Source: Berberis thunbergii (lineage: Eukaryota; Streptophyta; Magnoliopsida; Ranunculales; Berberidaceae). Taken from it: a DNA stretch of 64,000 bases. Location: contig QNQO01000832.1 in the NCBI GenBank assembly GCA_003290165.1, positions 1-64,000 of the forward strand, written 5' to 3'. This document shows, piece after piece, positions 1-9,602 of this stretch. The notes under the pieces are model-generated. The model did no database searches and had not been told where the DNA came from. It saw only the letters and a program-made list of their open reading frames with translations. The translations under genes and the position numbers were made by a program. Position 1 is the first letter of the stretch. The number at the start of each line of letters is the position of its first letter.

Positions 1-830
1 GCAACAGTAAAAATCACAGGAGTTCTATGAGTTTATCCTCATAGATTCAGATTCTGTGATCATCACCCACCATCATGACAAAGATCACCAAGAAAGGATC
101 ACACATTCCAAGTGTTAGATCCTCAAAGTTCTCTCTGAAGCTGACTGGCATCAGCTCCCTCACTATCACAAGAAGTTCTCAGTGAACTACGTTCCCCAGA
201 CATACAACTATCTTGACTACAAACTAGCTTGGTCAAAAGCCCTTTACATACAATCGCAGAATTGTGGCCATTCATGGTTCTTTCTATTCTGCCAGAAGTT
301 TGTTCCTCTTTGGTTCCAACAAATTTGGTGGAGCCATTTTGGTTCGATTCAAGACATCATTCCTCCTGCTGTTCAAGAATGATGGAAGATTTTTCAAGAA
401 AAAGTATCAACCTCCAATTCTTGTTACAGAACATGTTTTGTCACTTTGGTTCTTCATCAGATTTGGTTTGTCCTGGATTCTATGCTGGGATTATACCTGC
501 TCATCATTGTGCAAACCTTACATCCAAGAATGCTCCCATGTGGTTCTGTCGCCATTTTAAAGTTAAATGGTGGGCACATTATGACCACTCCAGAGTTACA
601 AAAGAAAGGAGTTATCGCTTCTTCTTAGGCAAAGATCATTCTCCTGCTCCTCAGGTGAATCCAATTGAACCCCTTTCAGATGCTAAGGCTTCTTCGACAA
701 CATATCAGGTAGCAACTTCAAGGGGAAACCTACAAGAGCTCAACTCTTTGAGACATTATCTAAGATTTGTTCAGAGGATACAGCATGAAGAAGAACCTAT
801 AGTTCCTCTCAAATGAAGACGACTGTTATG
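1..830 (+). pseudogene. Decayed retroelement polyprotein fragment
   Basis: Overlapping frames carry protein-like sequence that passes from one frame to another, as expected of a frameshifted relic. One frame (about 170-380) has a HSWFF...F..KFVPLWF..IWW pattern. Another (229-816) continues with a VKWWAHYD pattern and then a low-complexity Pro/Ser tail. From memory this arrangement resembles gag-like or coat-like regions of plant endogenous retroelements, possibly pararetrovirus-related, but the family is not certain. There is no intact start, no reverse transcriptase and no terminal repeat in view. The 5' part may lie outside the window. It is not expected to encode a working protein. Confidence 0.4.
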
Positions 831-1315
831 ACGCCTTCTCTCCACTGATTGATGGACCCACCGTCCTAATCACCAAAGGCAGTATCTGCTAACACCAATA
901 CAAAACAAGATACTTTCGGTCCCGACAACATCTCTCTTTTTTACAAAGGCATCCACGTGAAGCCACTGTTCACCCACTACAAAAGCAGCTACAGATCGAA
1001 GCATCTTCAATAGTATCTGCCGACAGTCACATGCGAATAGTATTCGCTCTTTGATCCCTCCTTGACTCTAGGGAGTGAGACTGCACATATCGATGAGAGT
1101 GGGCGATATTGGGCTTCCCTCAGGCTCCTCTCTCTCGCTTCCTAGACTTTATTTCATGATGAAATATTTCAGAAATGTCTCAATTTTAAGCTAGAGGATC
1201 ATAGGTTGAAATATCCCAACGATAATGGTACATTTAACTGCCCTAGAAAACAAGTCATGTATATGGTAGCATTGGACATTGGAGGAAGCATATCATCTCT
1301 AATGATAACAAAAAA
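831..1315. other. Intergenic, no gene seen
   Basis: No credible coding frame. The first 300 bases may be trailing non-coding sequence of the preceding retroelement relic, but no terminal repeat or polypurine tract was recognised. Confidence 0.4.
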
Positions 1316-1321
1316 TTCTCA

Positions 1322-1482
1322 ATGGCCTGGGAAAACCGACCTGGTTGACTGCCTGGGGGGCGAAATTGCATGTTTGCCCCCTCCTTTAACACTTTTATCC
1401 AAAAATGTGTTTAAAAAGGAGGGTAAAAATGTAATTCACCCCACCAGGCTGGTACCCGGGCCAACTAGAATTACTCCTATGA
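1322..1482. repeat. Diverged foldback repeat, same type as 14815-14935
   Basis: The left end reads GGCCTGGGAAAACCGACCTGG and the right end CCCGGGCCAACTAGAATTACTC. The flanks pair imperfectly, and the interior has opposed copies of a CTCCTTTAA...TTAAAAAGGAGG block. The right border (CCAACTAGAATTACTC) recurs at about 14920-14935, so both are members of one small inverted-repeat family. No clear target duplication was found. Confidence 0.45.
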
Positions 1483-1666
1483 TAAAGTAGAATGGCAACT
1501 AGTTAGAATGGATGATGAGGTTATGTTGAGACTAAAGTATGTATTACATATTGAGTTATATTTGGAACCAAAAGCCTGACATTCTACTTCTTGTAGCATT
1601 AGTAATTGAAAATTTTGTGTTACGGCCCCCTTTCGTTCAGCTATAAATCCAGAGCTTTGCTAGCTA

Positions 1667-1845
1667 TCGAGGTTTTGGGCGAGGAAACAGCGAGGGAAAT
1701 GAGGTGGACGGGTGGGAAACCGTCCACCCTCCTCGGGATGTGCGCGTGAAAAGTCAACGCTCACATCCCGAGGAGGGTGGACGGTTTTCACCCCGTCCAC
1801 CTCAATTTCCCTCGCTGTTTTCCTCGCCCAAAACCTCGACAATTT
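1667..1845. mobile_element. Hairpin MITE of the 9-bp-TSD (MULE-like) family
   Basis: This is almost entirely an inverted repeat. The left arm runs from ATCGAGGTTTTGGGCGAGG through GGTGGACGG to a centre near 1750, and the right arm mirrors it, ending CGCCCAAAACCTCGACAA. It has the same architecture and sequence theme (GCGAGG, GGTGG, CCTCGAC end) as the copies at 29222, 37663, 38256, 46853 and 47482. A target duplication is not clear here because the left border is diverged. Confidence 0.75.
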
Positions 1846-1849
1846 AGAT

Positions 1850-2531
1850 TTTTCCATTAAATCCATCTAGATGAGAATGCTTATGAAGACATATTGCAAT
1901 GTGCTTAGTGGTAAATGAAAGACATATTTGCAATAAAATAAAACCTGACAGAATTAAATATTTGACCCACCCATATTTATATATGGTACCGCCAGTTACC
2001 ATAAATCAATGTGAGCATTTAGAGTTAAGGAAATACAAGATTAAGCTGCTTGGTTCGCTGTAAATTCACCGTAGATGAAAGACATGTTTGCAATGTGCTT
2101 AGTGGTAAATGTCATGAAAGACATATTTGCAATTAAATAAAACCTGAATTTTATTTTTATTTTATACATCTATATTTCTATACGGCACATCAGCGTACCA
2201 TGTAAATTGCCAAAATCCTTACATATATGGCAAGTCTTGCAAGTCAATCTTTCACAAAAAAAAAAAAAAAAATTAATAATAATAATAATAATAAAATATG
2301 TAATCTGTCAAGCATTTACAAATTTAAACTTCAGTAAATCAATTGCATTTAGAACATATTCACAATAAACCTTAAACCACACAGGAGCTAAAATGAAAAA
2401 AAAGTTGAATAGCTTTGTACTCAGGAAGAATGGGCCGATCTAGGCTCAACTAAAACCCAATGAGGCCATAAATTAGAAGTCTTAAATTAGATTGAGGCCT
2501 TTGTTCCCAGGCCCAGCCCAATAAAGCACTA
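1850..2531. repeat. AT-rich spacer with a short direct repeat and microsatellite
   Basis: No gene seen. A block containing GTGCTTAGTGGTAAATG followed by GAAAGACATATTTGCAAT occurs at about 1887-1949 and again at about 2079-2146. An (A)n(AAT)n microsatellite lies at about 2258-2294. Confidence 0.6.
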
Positions 2532-2539
2532 CTATGTAT

Positions 2540-3615
2540 TAGGGGTGGGCACGGGACGGGATGGGACGAGATATACCCATCCTATCCCATCCCGTTCATA
2601 CGGGATCGGGACGGGACAGGATCAGCGTGCCATCCAAAAATGAAGATTTTAATTGATTTTGCCAATTGTCCAAAAAATGGGAAAAATGAAGTTCTGCCAA
2701 TTGTCCAAAGCTCTCTAGTATAGTCTCATTCAATTGATTTTGATGAAGATTTAAGTATTGCAATAATGGAAACTTGTTCCAAGATCATGAGGAAAACTAC
2801 CAGTGAGTTGCAGTACAAACAGATTTCACAATAAACTGAATGAAGTACTCGGATTCCAGTAACAAACAGAATACATTTCAGCAGAATTAGGAAATTCGAG
2901 TACAGAATTGTACAGACTGCAGTAGAATGTTTAGAAAGTAGAATTGTCCAGCAGAATTGTTACAGAAACCAAACAAAGAAACCAAACAGCATAACTGCGG
3001 AATTGCTAGGCAGTATAACTGCTGAATTACTGACTTAGGCAGCATAACTGAATTGCTAGGCAATATAACTGCTGAATTGCAGACTGCAGACTTAGGCAGC
3101 ATAACTGAATTGCTAGGCAGCATAACTGCTGAATTGCAGACTGCAGACTTAGGCAGCATAACTGCTGCATCACCGCTATTCTCCTATGCTTATAGAACTC
3201 ATATTTCACCTGTCATAAAGGATCAATAGTTTTACTGACGACTAAACAGGTTTAATCAGGACATGCTAATGAACTATTGTGGTCATGCCTAAACATTACA
3301 AGGTTATTTTCATTAAAATGAAAGAAATTTCAGTGAAGAAGTTATTAAAAAAAAATATATGGAATTTGGCTTGAGACAAAATTTTTTGTAGGTAAAATAT
3401 AACTTTCTAAAATCAAGAACACATATAAAAGGAATAATATCTTGAATGTACATATTTATTTTCATTAGTTCGGGACGGGACGGGATTGGCGGGATTGAAA
3501 ATCTTCATTTCATCCCATCCCATTCTAGATCGGGACGGGACGGGATCGGGATGAAATTATTCAATCCCATTAAGACCCGAAAAAAATCGGGACGGGAATG
3601 GGATGCCCACCCCTA
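2540..3615. mobile_element. Non-autonomous hAT transposon, complete, with 8-bp TSD
   Basis: The element starts TAGGGGTGGGC and ends GCCCACCCCTA, a perfect 11-bp terminal inverted repeat. It is flanked on both sides by the identical 8-bp sequence CTATGTAT (2532-2539 and 3616-3623). An 8-bp duplication and this type of end are hallmarks of the hAT superfamily. Subterminal regions are packed with GGGACGGGAC motifs in opposite orientation at the two ends, which are typical transposase-binding arrays. The interior holds a short tandem repeat of TAGGCAGCATAACTGCTGAATTGC-like units (about 2985-3170). No transposase frame is present, so mobilisation would need a partner in trans. The element is 1076 bp. 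Confidence 0.9.
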
Positions 3616-3862
3616 CTATGTATCCTTCCATTTCTCCAATTTTAAGCAGTCAAGTTTTATAGTCACTTTTTTGTTAGTTATAAATGTTTTCCACTTCTAT
3701 CATTTCTATAAATAATGTTTACGGTTGTGTTTAAAAAAAAATATATATATATAAAATTATTACAATCGAAAAATGTCTTTAAAGCCTGACTGTCTAAACA
3801 AACCCATCCCACTTTATAACCGTTACATCACCCGTCCCAACTCCCCCTACCTACAACCCCAC

Positions 3863-3890
3863 CACGTGTTCTCCTCCCTCAGCCACGTGT
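3863..3890 (+). promoter_or_regulatory. Paired ABRE/G-box motifs upstream of the RCI2-like gene
   Basis: Two CACGTGT motifs (3863-3869 and 3884-3890), 21 bp apart, lie about 170-195 bp before the start codon. Clustered ABREs are the known basis of abscisic acid, drought and cold induction through bZIP factors, and RCI2 genes in other plants respond to these cues. The function here is inferred from motif and context only. The following CT-rich stretch (about 3940-4050) looks like a plant 5' leader. Confidence 0.65.
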
Positions 3891-4057
3891 CACACTTTCC
3901 CTTCAAACTCGCTCACGTTGTTAAGCTCCACCTCTCTCAAACAAACATCCTCCTCTCCTCTCTTCCCTTTTCTTCATTCTCATTTCTTTGCATTTCTTCC
4001 GAACTTGGCAAAAACTTCTCTAAAGTCTCTCTTTTTTTAATTTAATTTCTCTAAAAA

Positions 4058-4467
4058 ATGGGTACAGAAACCTTTGTTGAAGTCATCTTGGCCATTCTCT
4101 TACCCCCAGTTGGTGTCTTCCTTCGCTATGGCTGTGGAGTAATTCATCTACACTTCATTTTCATTTCAAACTTGTTGAAAAATAGGTTTTTGCAATCAGG
4201 GTGATGCGACATGATCTTAAAATAATGATAGAAAATTTTAAAATGTTTATACATATCTCGAGGTTGAAAATGACGATACATCATTCTAATTGCAAAATCG
4301 AGTTCCCTCCTAACCTCACTTTTTTTTTTTTAATATGTTTTTTGGCCAATTTTGAGTATGGAACTAATTATATGTTATTGCAGATAGAGTTCTGGATCGA
4401 CTTGTTATTGACCGTGTTGGGGTACATACCGGGGATTATTTACGCACTTTACGTGTTGGTAGGGTGA
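4058..4467 (+). CDS. RCI2: RCI2/PMP3-type low-temperature and salt responsive membrane peptide
   Basis: There are two exons, 4058-4138 and 4384-4467, joined in phase 0 with GT (4139) and AG (4383) borders. They encode a 54-residue protein, the usual length of the PMP3/UPF0057 family. Residues 8-26 form the first membrane helix with the signature ILLPPVGVFLRYGCG. Exon 2 opens with IEFWIDLLLTVLGYIPGIIY, the second helix, and ends YALYVLVG. The family consists of tiny plasma-membrane proteolipids that limit excess sodium and potassium uptake and damp membrane hyperpolarisation under salt and cold. The intron sits between the two helices. An aspartate replaces the cysteine usual in the WICLLLT motif. 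The 245-bp intron contains a MITE (about 4190-4312). The CAG run at about 4485-4500 is in the 3' UTR. Confidence 0.93.
4190..4312. mobile_element. GATGYGRC-type MITE in the RCI2 intron (diverged)
   Basis: The left end TTTTGCAATCAGGGTGATGCGAC and the right end CATCATTCTAATTGCAAAAT are inverted relatives of each other. They match the copies at 17243, 18144, 18563, 41137 and 59976. The internal phrase TACATATCTCGAGGTTG is also shared. The copy has diverged and no target duplication can be assigned. Confidence 0.65.
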
Positions 4468-4699
4468 TGAGATTGTCCATATACAGCAGCAGCAGCAGCA
4501 GAAGGTGATATGATCTATTAGGGAATGATTTGTGTTTAGAAAGGGAGGATTGTTTGTTTTGTTAATGTAGTTATATGGATTCAATTTGATGTGTGAGTTG
4601 TTTGTTTATTACATTGTTGAGAGAGTTAAGTTGGTGTTGGTTTGTACATGTTTGGGTTAATATACTGTCACTCATAAGAAAGAATAGAACAACAAGGCT

Positions 4700-4940
4700 T
4701 GCTTTACGGGGAATTCTAATTGGGGAGGAAATGGGTGAGGGAGGGGTGGAATCCTCTGGCTCCTTCGGAATGTGCGTGTGTACACATTTCGAGGGGGAGT
4801 TCATCCGTTTTTCTTGCCAATTAGACAAATCCTAATTGGCGAGAGCCATCCCCTTGAGATGCACGAGGACATGCGTCTCCTAAGGGATGGAGGGTTCTAC
4901 ACCCCCTTCCCTCACACGTTTCCTTGCCAGTTAGAATACC
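4700..4940. repeat. Diverged hairpin repeat related to the MULE-like MITEs
   Basis: It has GAATTCTAATTGGGGAGG at the left and CCTTGCCAGTTAGAATACCC at the right. A weak inner palindrome runs through CTCCTTCGGAATGTGCGTGTG and its imperfect complement. It is longer than the family average and contains a second inner border (CCAATTAG...CTAATTGG, about 4818-4840), suggesting two elements side by side or nested. It lies directly in the 3' flank of the RCI2-like gene. Confidence 0.5.
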
Positions 4941-4944
4941 CCCG

Positions 4945-7020
4945 TTTGGTTATTGGTTGAATAAAAGTTCCATTTGCATTTTGTGTCTCATCTAATGTTA
5001 CACCATTTAACAGTTCATGGTTAGAACTAGTTTGCGAGCACATTGACCTTGTAGTGGTTTTTTTTTTATTTTATGAAAATTTGAGATCAAATATGCGGAT
5101 TGATCTTGGAGGTTTTAAAATTTTGAACTGATTTTAGAAGAAAGAAACATCCGTGATTGAACTGATTAAAATGACGATTTCAAATTTTATAGTTACGTTT
5201 TTAGGTTTTATAATCTCAGGTTTTGGGTTTATTTATACTTTCATTTCTTCAAATTTTATAGTTATTTTTTAGGTTTTATAGTCACTTTTTATTCGGGTTT
5301 TGGATTTTTTTTTATACTTTCACTCCATTTTGGATTTTTTTTTATACTTTCACTCTATTTTATAGATAATGTTTGTGATTAAAAATGAAAGAAAAAAATT
5401 TCATAAGAGAAAAAAAAAAATTAAGTTCATGTATCTCGTTAATCATTTTTAAAATAAAAGTTAAATAATATTGGTGAATTTAAATTAACTTAGACTGTTA
5501 TAAGCATATAAGTTCAGAGTTTAGGTTACATGATTGATTTTATAAGGTTAATCAAATCAGATTGTTTTTTGTTATATAATTGACTCTATAGGATTAATCA
5601 AATTAGACTTTAAGGTTATAATATTGTTGCTACTTAATATTTTTGTTACTTTTATTTTGTATGAAGACTTGTTGTCACTTCATTCCAATCTATCTATAAG
5701 CAGTTAGATTCAATATTTGAAGGTTTATCAACGGTGAAACACATATATTTCTTATACGAAAACTCACAAAATTTTAACTGAGAGTCTTGAACCCGAGACC
5801 TCACAATGAGACTAGCTAACCTTACTTTTTACAAACAAATTTCAAGTTTGTACAACATCTACAATTAATGTAATCAAACTCAAACAAACACTTTTAGAAC
5901 ACACACCTTTCGTTTTTTCTTTGTTCTTCATTTGAGACTAAACAAGTGAATGACATTCACTTGTGAGATTGAGGGCGCTCCGCACCCTAATTATTTTGTG
6001 TGATCACCACAGAGAATCTGGTCTAAGTACAATGTTTTCATTTATCGATCGCCATTACGCTCTACTTGTATCATCCGATATTTATATATTAAGTTCCCGG
6101 AAATTGTAAACTAAGTTTAATTATGTTTCCTAGATCTTCCTAGGAGTTTTTTTTACCCAAAAGATTAATCAATTACTTTTGAGGTGTATTAGTGTATAAG
6201 CTACTCAATATGAAAGAACATTGTTTAGGTGCTATGAATCATTCCAAGTCTTTGTAATGGAAGCATAAGTGAAGAAGGGCTTCTTCTAAAAGGGGGACTG
6301 TTGATAGCTAATTTTCAGTGAAAATTGTAAGCTATTCATTTCATAGTCATTTTCGATAATGATCGATCACTTGTAAACAACCTCCATTAGACATTGCTTC
6401 CAACAGATGACCTAAACCAAGTCTACGTCCTTAATAGAATGCTCCAGTCCACCCCCTCCAATTGAGGAAGACCTTGACAATGTACCTGCTCTATGGATAA
6501 ATAATTCTATCGCTATCGCCATTTTCGGAACCTAATTGTCAACATTACAACTGGTACAAATTTGAAGTAGTTGACGATGATTGCGCCAAAAATTAATTTC
6601 AATTTGTCTTTCGAGTTGACAAACTTCTTTACTGATCATAGGTTACTGGTTGCTCATTCAACCCTTTTTCCAGCATGATTGAAAACTTAATTGCTAATGA
6701 CAAGTCAGATGAATTTTTGTATGGAATCCTAATTCTATATACAAGTTGTTGCTACACAGTGTTTCACTTTAGTATTGGTGTTTATATTTATTAGGATTTT
6801 CAACTAGAATACTCAAATGCTCCAGTTCTGATTGGCACATAGATTAGAATAGTGAGAGGGGGTGAATTGCTCGTGGGTTGTGATGACTTTTTAATATCAC
6901 AGGTTATACTGTCCCACAGGTTATACTGTCCCACATTACCAAATCAAAATTTATTGTTTTAATATGCTAACCCACATTACCAATTTAAATCATTATTTTT
7001 CTCTTATCTTTTACCATCTC
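4945..7020. other. AT-rich intergenic region with SINE and LTR-like relics
   Basis: No intact gene. A minus-strand SINE fragment lies at about 5750-5825: its complement contains GAGGTCTCGGGTTCAAGACTC followed by TTTTGTGAGTTTTCG, matching the SINE at 63885. At 6285-6300 the run AAAAGGGGGACTGTTGATAGC looks like a copia-type polypurine tract next to the start of a 3' LTR, but no second LTR was identified. A short direct repeat CACAGGTTATACTGTCC occurs twice at about 6900-6935. Confidence 0.4.
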
Positions 7021-7346
7021 TTCTAAAAAAAACAACAACAACAGTATGGAAGGGGATAACAAGGAAGGAGGCAATCAATTGTGAGAGATGGTGAGAGACG
7101 ACTTGCAACGATAAGTAATATAAGAAATGGGATGCAATGTTGGTTGTCTCTTATTCCCTTTATACTCGACTCCCTTCTTCTTTCCTCCATTGTCCTAGCC
7201 ATCGCAGAGTTCGTCCAGTTTTTCAATCATCACCCATTCATCATCAACCCACTCTATCTTCTTCTCCCACACAGCCACAACAGCCACCGTCGCCCTCTTC
7301 TTATTCTTCTCCTTCCCCTTTATGTTCTTTCCTCGCTCTTGTAGCA

Positions 7347-7475
7347 ACCTGTGCGATGATGGATTATCCACTCGCGGCGGGCTGCGCGAGGGAAAAATTC
7401 CAACGATTGCGATGGTCAATTTTTTTTTGCCATTGCACAGACTGCCACGAGTGGAGAATCCATCATTGCACAGGT
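7347..7475. repeat. Small palindromic element
   Basis: The arms at 7347-7374 (ACCTGTGCGATGATGGATTA, then TCCACTCG) and 7448-7475 are reverse complements with about two mismatches, enclosing about 73 bp of loop. It probably is a MITE-size element but no family match or target duplication was seen. The flanking frames at 7023-7560 are low-complexity and not credible genes. Confidence 0.5.
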
Positions 7476-7635
7476 CGTGAGGGCGAGAAAAAAAACAGAA
7501 AAAAATGTGAAGGAGTAGAAGACAAATAAGAAGACAAAAAAAAAGGAGGTGTCGCGCGAGATCCGAAATTTTTAGTTGAGAGGGAATAAGATGAGACTGT
7601 GGAGGGAAGGAGTGGGGTCGAGTGTGGAGAGATTT

Positions 7636-7962
7636 TGTAGGTTTGAGTGAAAGTATTCGACCAGGTTTAACAATGGATACCTAATATTCGGGGGATCCTT
7701 TTCCCGAACCCATACGCATTTCTGTAGATCTTACTGTAACTGGTTTGTCTGAAAATATACGAACACAAAAATTTCCACCGCGACATGCATATCGTGTCAT
7801 TGATCGTCGCCTTGCTTCTATTTCTCTAGATGCGATCCAAGTGGGTTCAAGTGTCCGAAGAACATATTTACCGAAATAAATACGATTGCCTCCATGAAAT
7901 ATTCCCTTTATTATTCCTTTACGTTGTTTACGGTATCTAGTTATTTTGAGGTTATAGTTCAT
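7636..7962 (-). pseudogene. rpl16: Nuclear copy of plastid rpl16 exon 2 (NUPT)
   Basis: Read on the minus strand, the frame aligns along its length with plastid ribosomal protein L16: RYRKQRKG, then [37 protein letters not shown] and [12 protein letters not shown]. The tryptophan that normally follows SPEY is a TAG stop (near 7679), and homology then resumes as VSIVKPGRIL before ending at about 7640, so only part of the protein is present. It is not functional. Plastid rpl16 has a tiny first exon and a long group II intron. The adjacent sequence up to about 8230, which lies on the intron side, includes GATTCATCGAGTAGAATGGC (minus strand) and is probably the intron tail, though that was not verified. 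It marks an old transfer of plastid DNA to the nucleus. Confidence 0.85.
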
Positions 7963-8413
7963 GGTTGTTTCTCAATGTCATCTCAACTGCAAAATCGAAC
8001 ACGAGAGTTTCTTCTCACGAATAAAACAATTAAAAAATTTACAGATATATGTATTTGAATATTTCGCAGGCGAATATATATTCTTTCAATGTCTCTTTCA
8101 CTCGCAGTGTCATCTCAATACCTCTTATAATCAGAACAAATGATATTTAGGTTCATTCCGCCATTCTACTCGATGAATCATTCAGATCCTTTTTCAATAG
8201 AATCTTTTGCAATCACGAATTCTGTCGAGTGTGTGGAGCAAATAAGAAATTGAAAAGGGAAGAATTTAGGTTTTGAATTTTATAGATGGTGAGTGAAAGA
8301 CAAGTGTTAATGTAAGACATAAAAAGAGTGGTATGGGAGAGAAAAAAATTAGATCAATGAAATAGACAGTAGAATCTACGGTGTTAAAAAGTCGCTATAA
8401 ACACCCTCTAAAA

Positions 8414-8448
<35 letters not shown>

Positions 8449-8500
8449 ATTGCAGTTCGTTATAACTCTATAGTCAAGTCTACAAACGTTGACCTTGGGA
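7963..8500. other. Probable plastid intron tail, then poly(A)-rich spacer
   Basis: Positions 7963 to about 8230 are likely rpl16 group II intron sequence carried with the pseudogene (inference). A poly(A) run of about 37 bases sits at 8409-8446. No gene seen. Confidence 0.4.
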
Positions 8501-9602
8501 ATATTGAAATGAACAGTGCATTGACCCATGTCTTTATCGAGACCGTCCCCCTCGCTTTTCTCATTTCCCTCCTCTTTTTTAACCTTTATGTTTCACTCAC
8601 TCACGTCTCTCTCTCGGTAACTGCAACCAGCGTCCCTCACTTGTCTCACTCAGTAGAAGCGAAGAACTTAAGTAATCACAACAACGAAGCCCAAGTTTCG
8701 TCCAAAAAATTTCTAGGTTCGTCTCGGCTGATCTTTCTTCTTCTAAGTTTTTCTCCACATTTCGTATCTAATCATATAGGTTGTGTTTTGGCTTCTATAT
8801 TCTTTATTTGATTTTTAAATGGTTATTGTTCTTGAAAAAACAAGGTTATTTTGTGGGCACATGTTTTGTTTTGATTTCTTGAAAAAAATTTCAAAAGTGA
8901 GAAGGAAGGAAAGAACAAGAAAAAGAAAAAGGAAAGAGAGAATCAAAGAACATGGATTTGATGGTGACTGCTACCCTTTTGGTTTTTTTTTTTTTACCAT
9001 TTTATCCCCATCCAAGTTTTCTTGAAAACAAACACAGTTTTTTAGTTTAGATTTCTCTTCTGCTAGTGCGAAAATGGAATCATAATGAACTTATATGCTG
9101 TTTGAGTTTGGGTTTGGGTTTGGTGAAGAGATTTGTTTAAGCAAATTAAGGTTTTAAGGAATCACCCCTATTTTCAGCCAGCAACCCTTTTTCGCCATTG
9201 TCAAATTAAGGGCATTTGAGTCATTTGCTTATGTTCATGATTGCTTTCTCTGTATGTAAATCAAAAAGCTGTATCAAGTGTGTTGAAATTAGGTTATTTT
9301 GACAACTATATTAAATACATCAATCTTTTTAATATTTAATTTTTTTGTTTTTGTTTTTGTTTTTTGGGGGGTTTTGGTCCATTTTTGTTTGGTGGTAGTG
9401 GAGTTGGTTCATGTAAGTTTCTTTGAAGGGATGTTTTTGATTTGGCTTTGTATTGTTGAGGAGTAGCTTTCATAATATGTGTATGTATTACACACACTGA
9501 ATTTATTGGTGTTTTTCTGAAGCTTGTGGTTTCTCTCATTGTTGCAGCAGGTCTTGTGGGTCTCCTCATTTTACTCCTTTTATTTACCTCATATATAAAA
9601 AT

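Noticed and set aside
7023..7529. Overlapping frames on both strands around a CT-rich region
   Set aside because: Low complexity, overlapping a palindromic element; no recognisable domain.
8509..8811. A 100-residue hydrophobic frame
   Set aside because: It lies in the CT-rich stretch expected to be the leader exon of the ICR-like gene and shows no conserved features.
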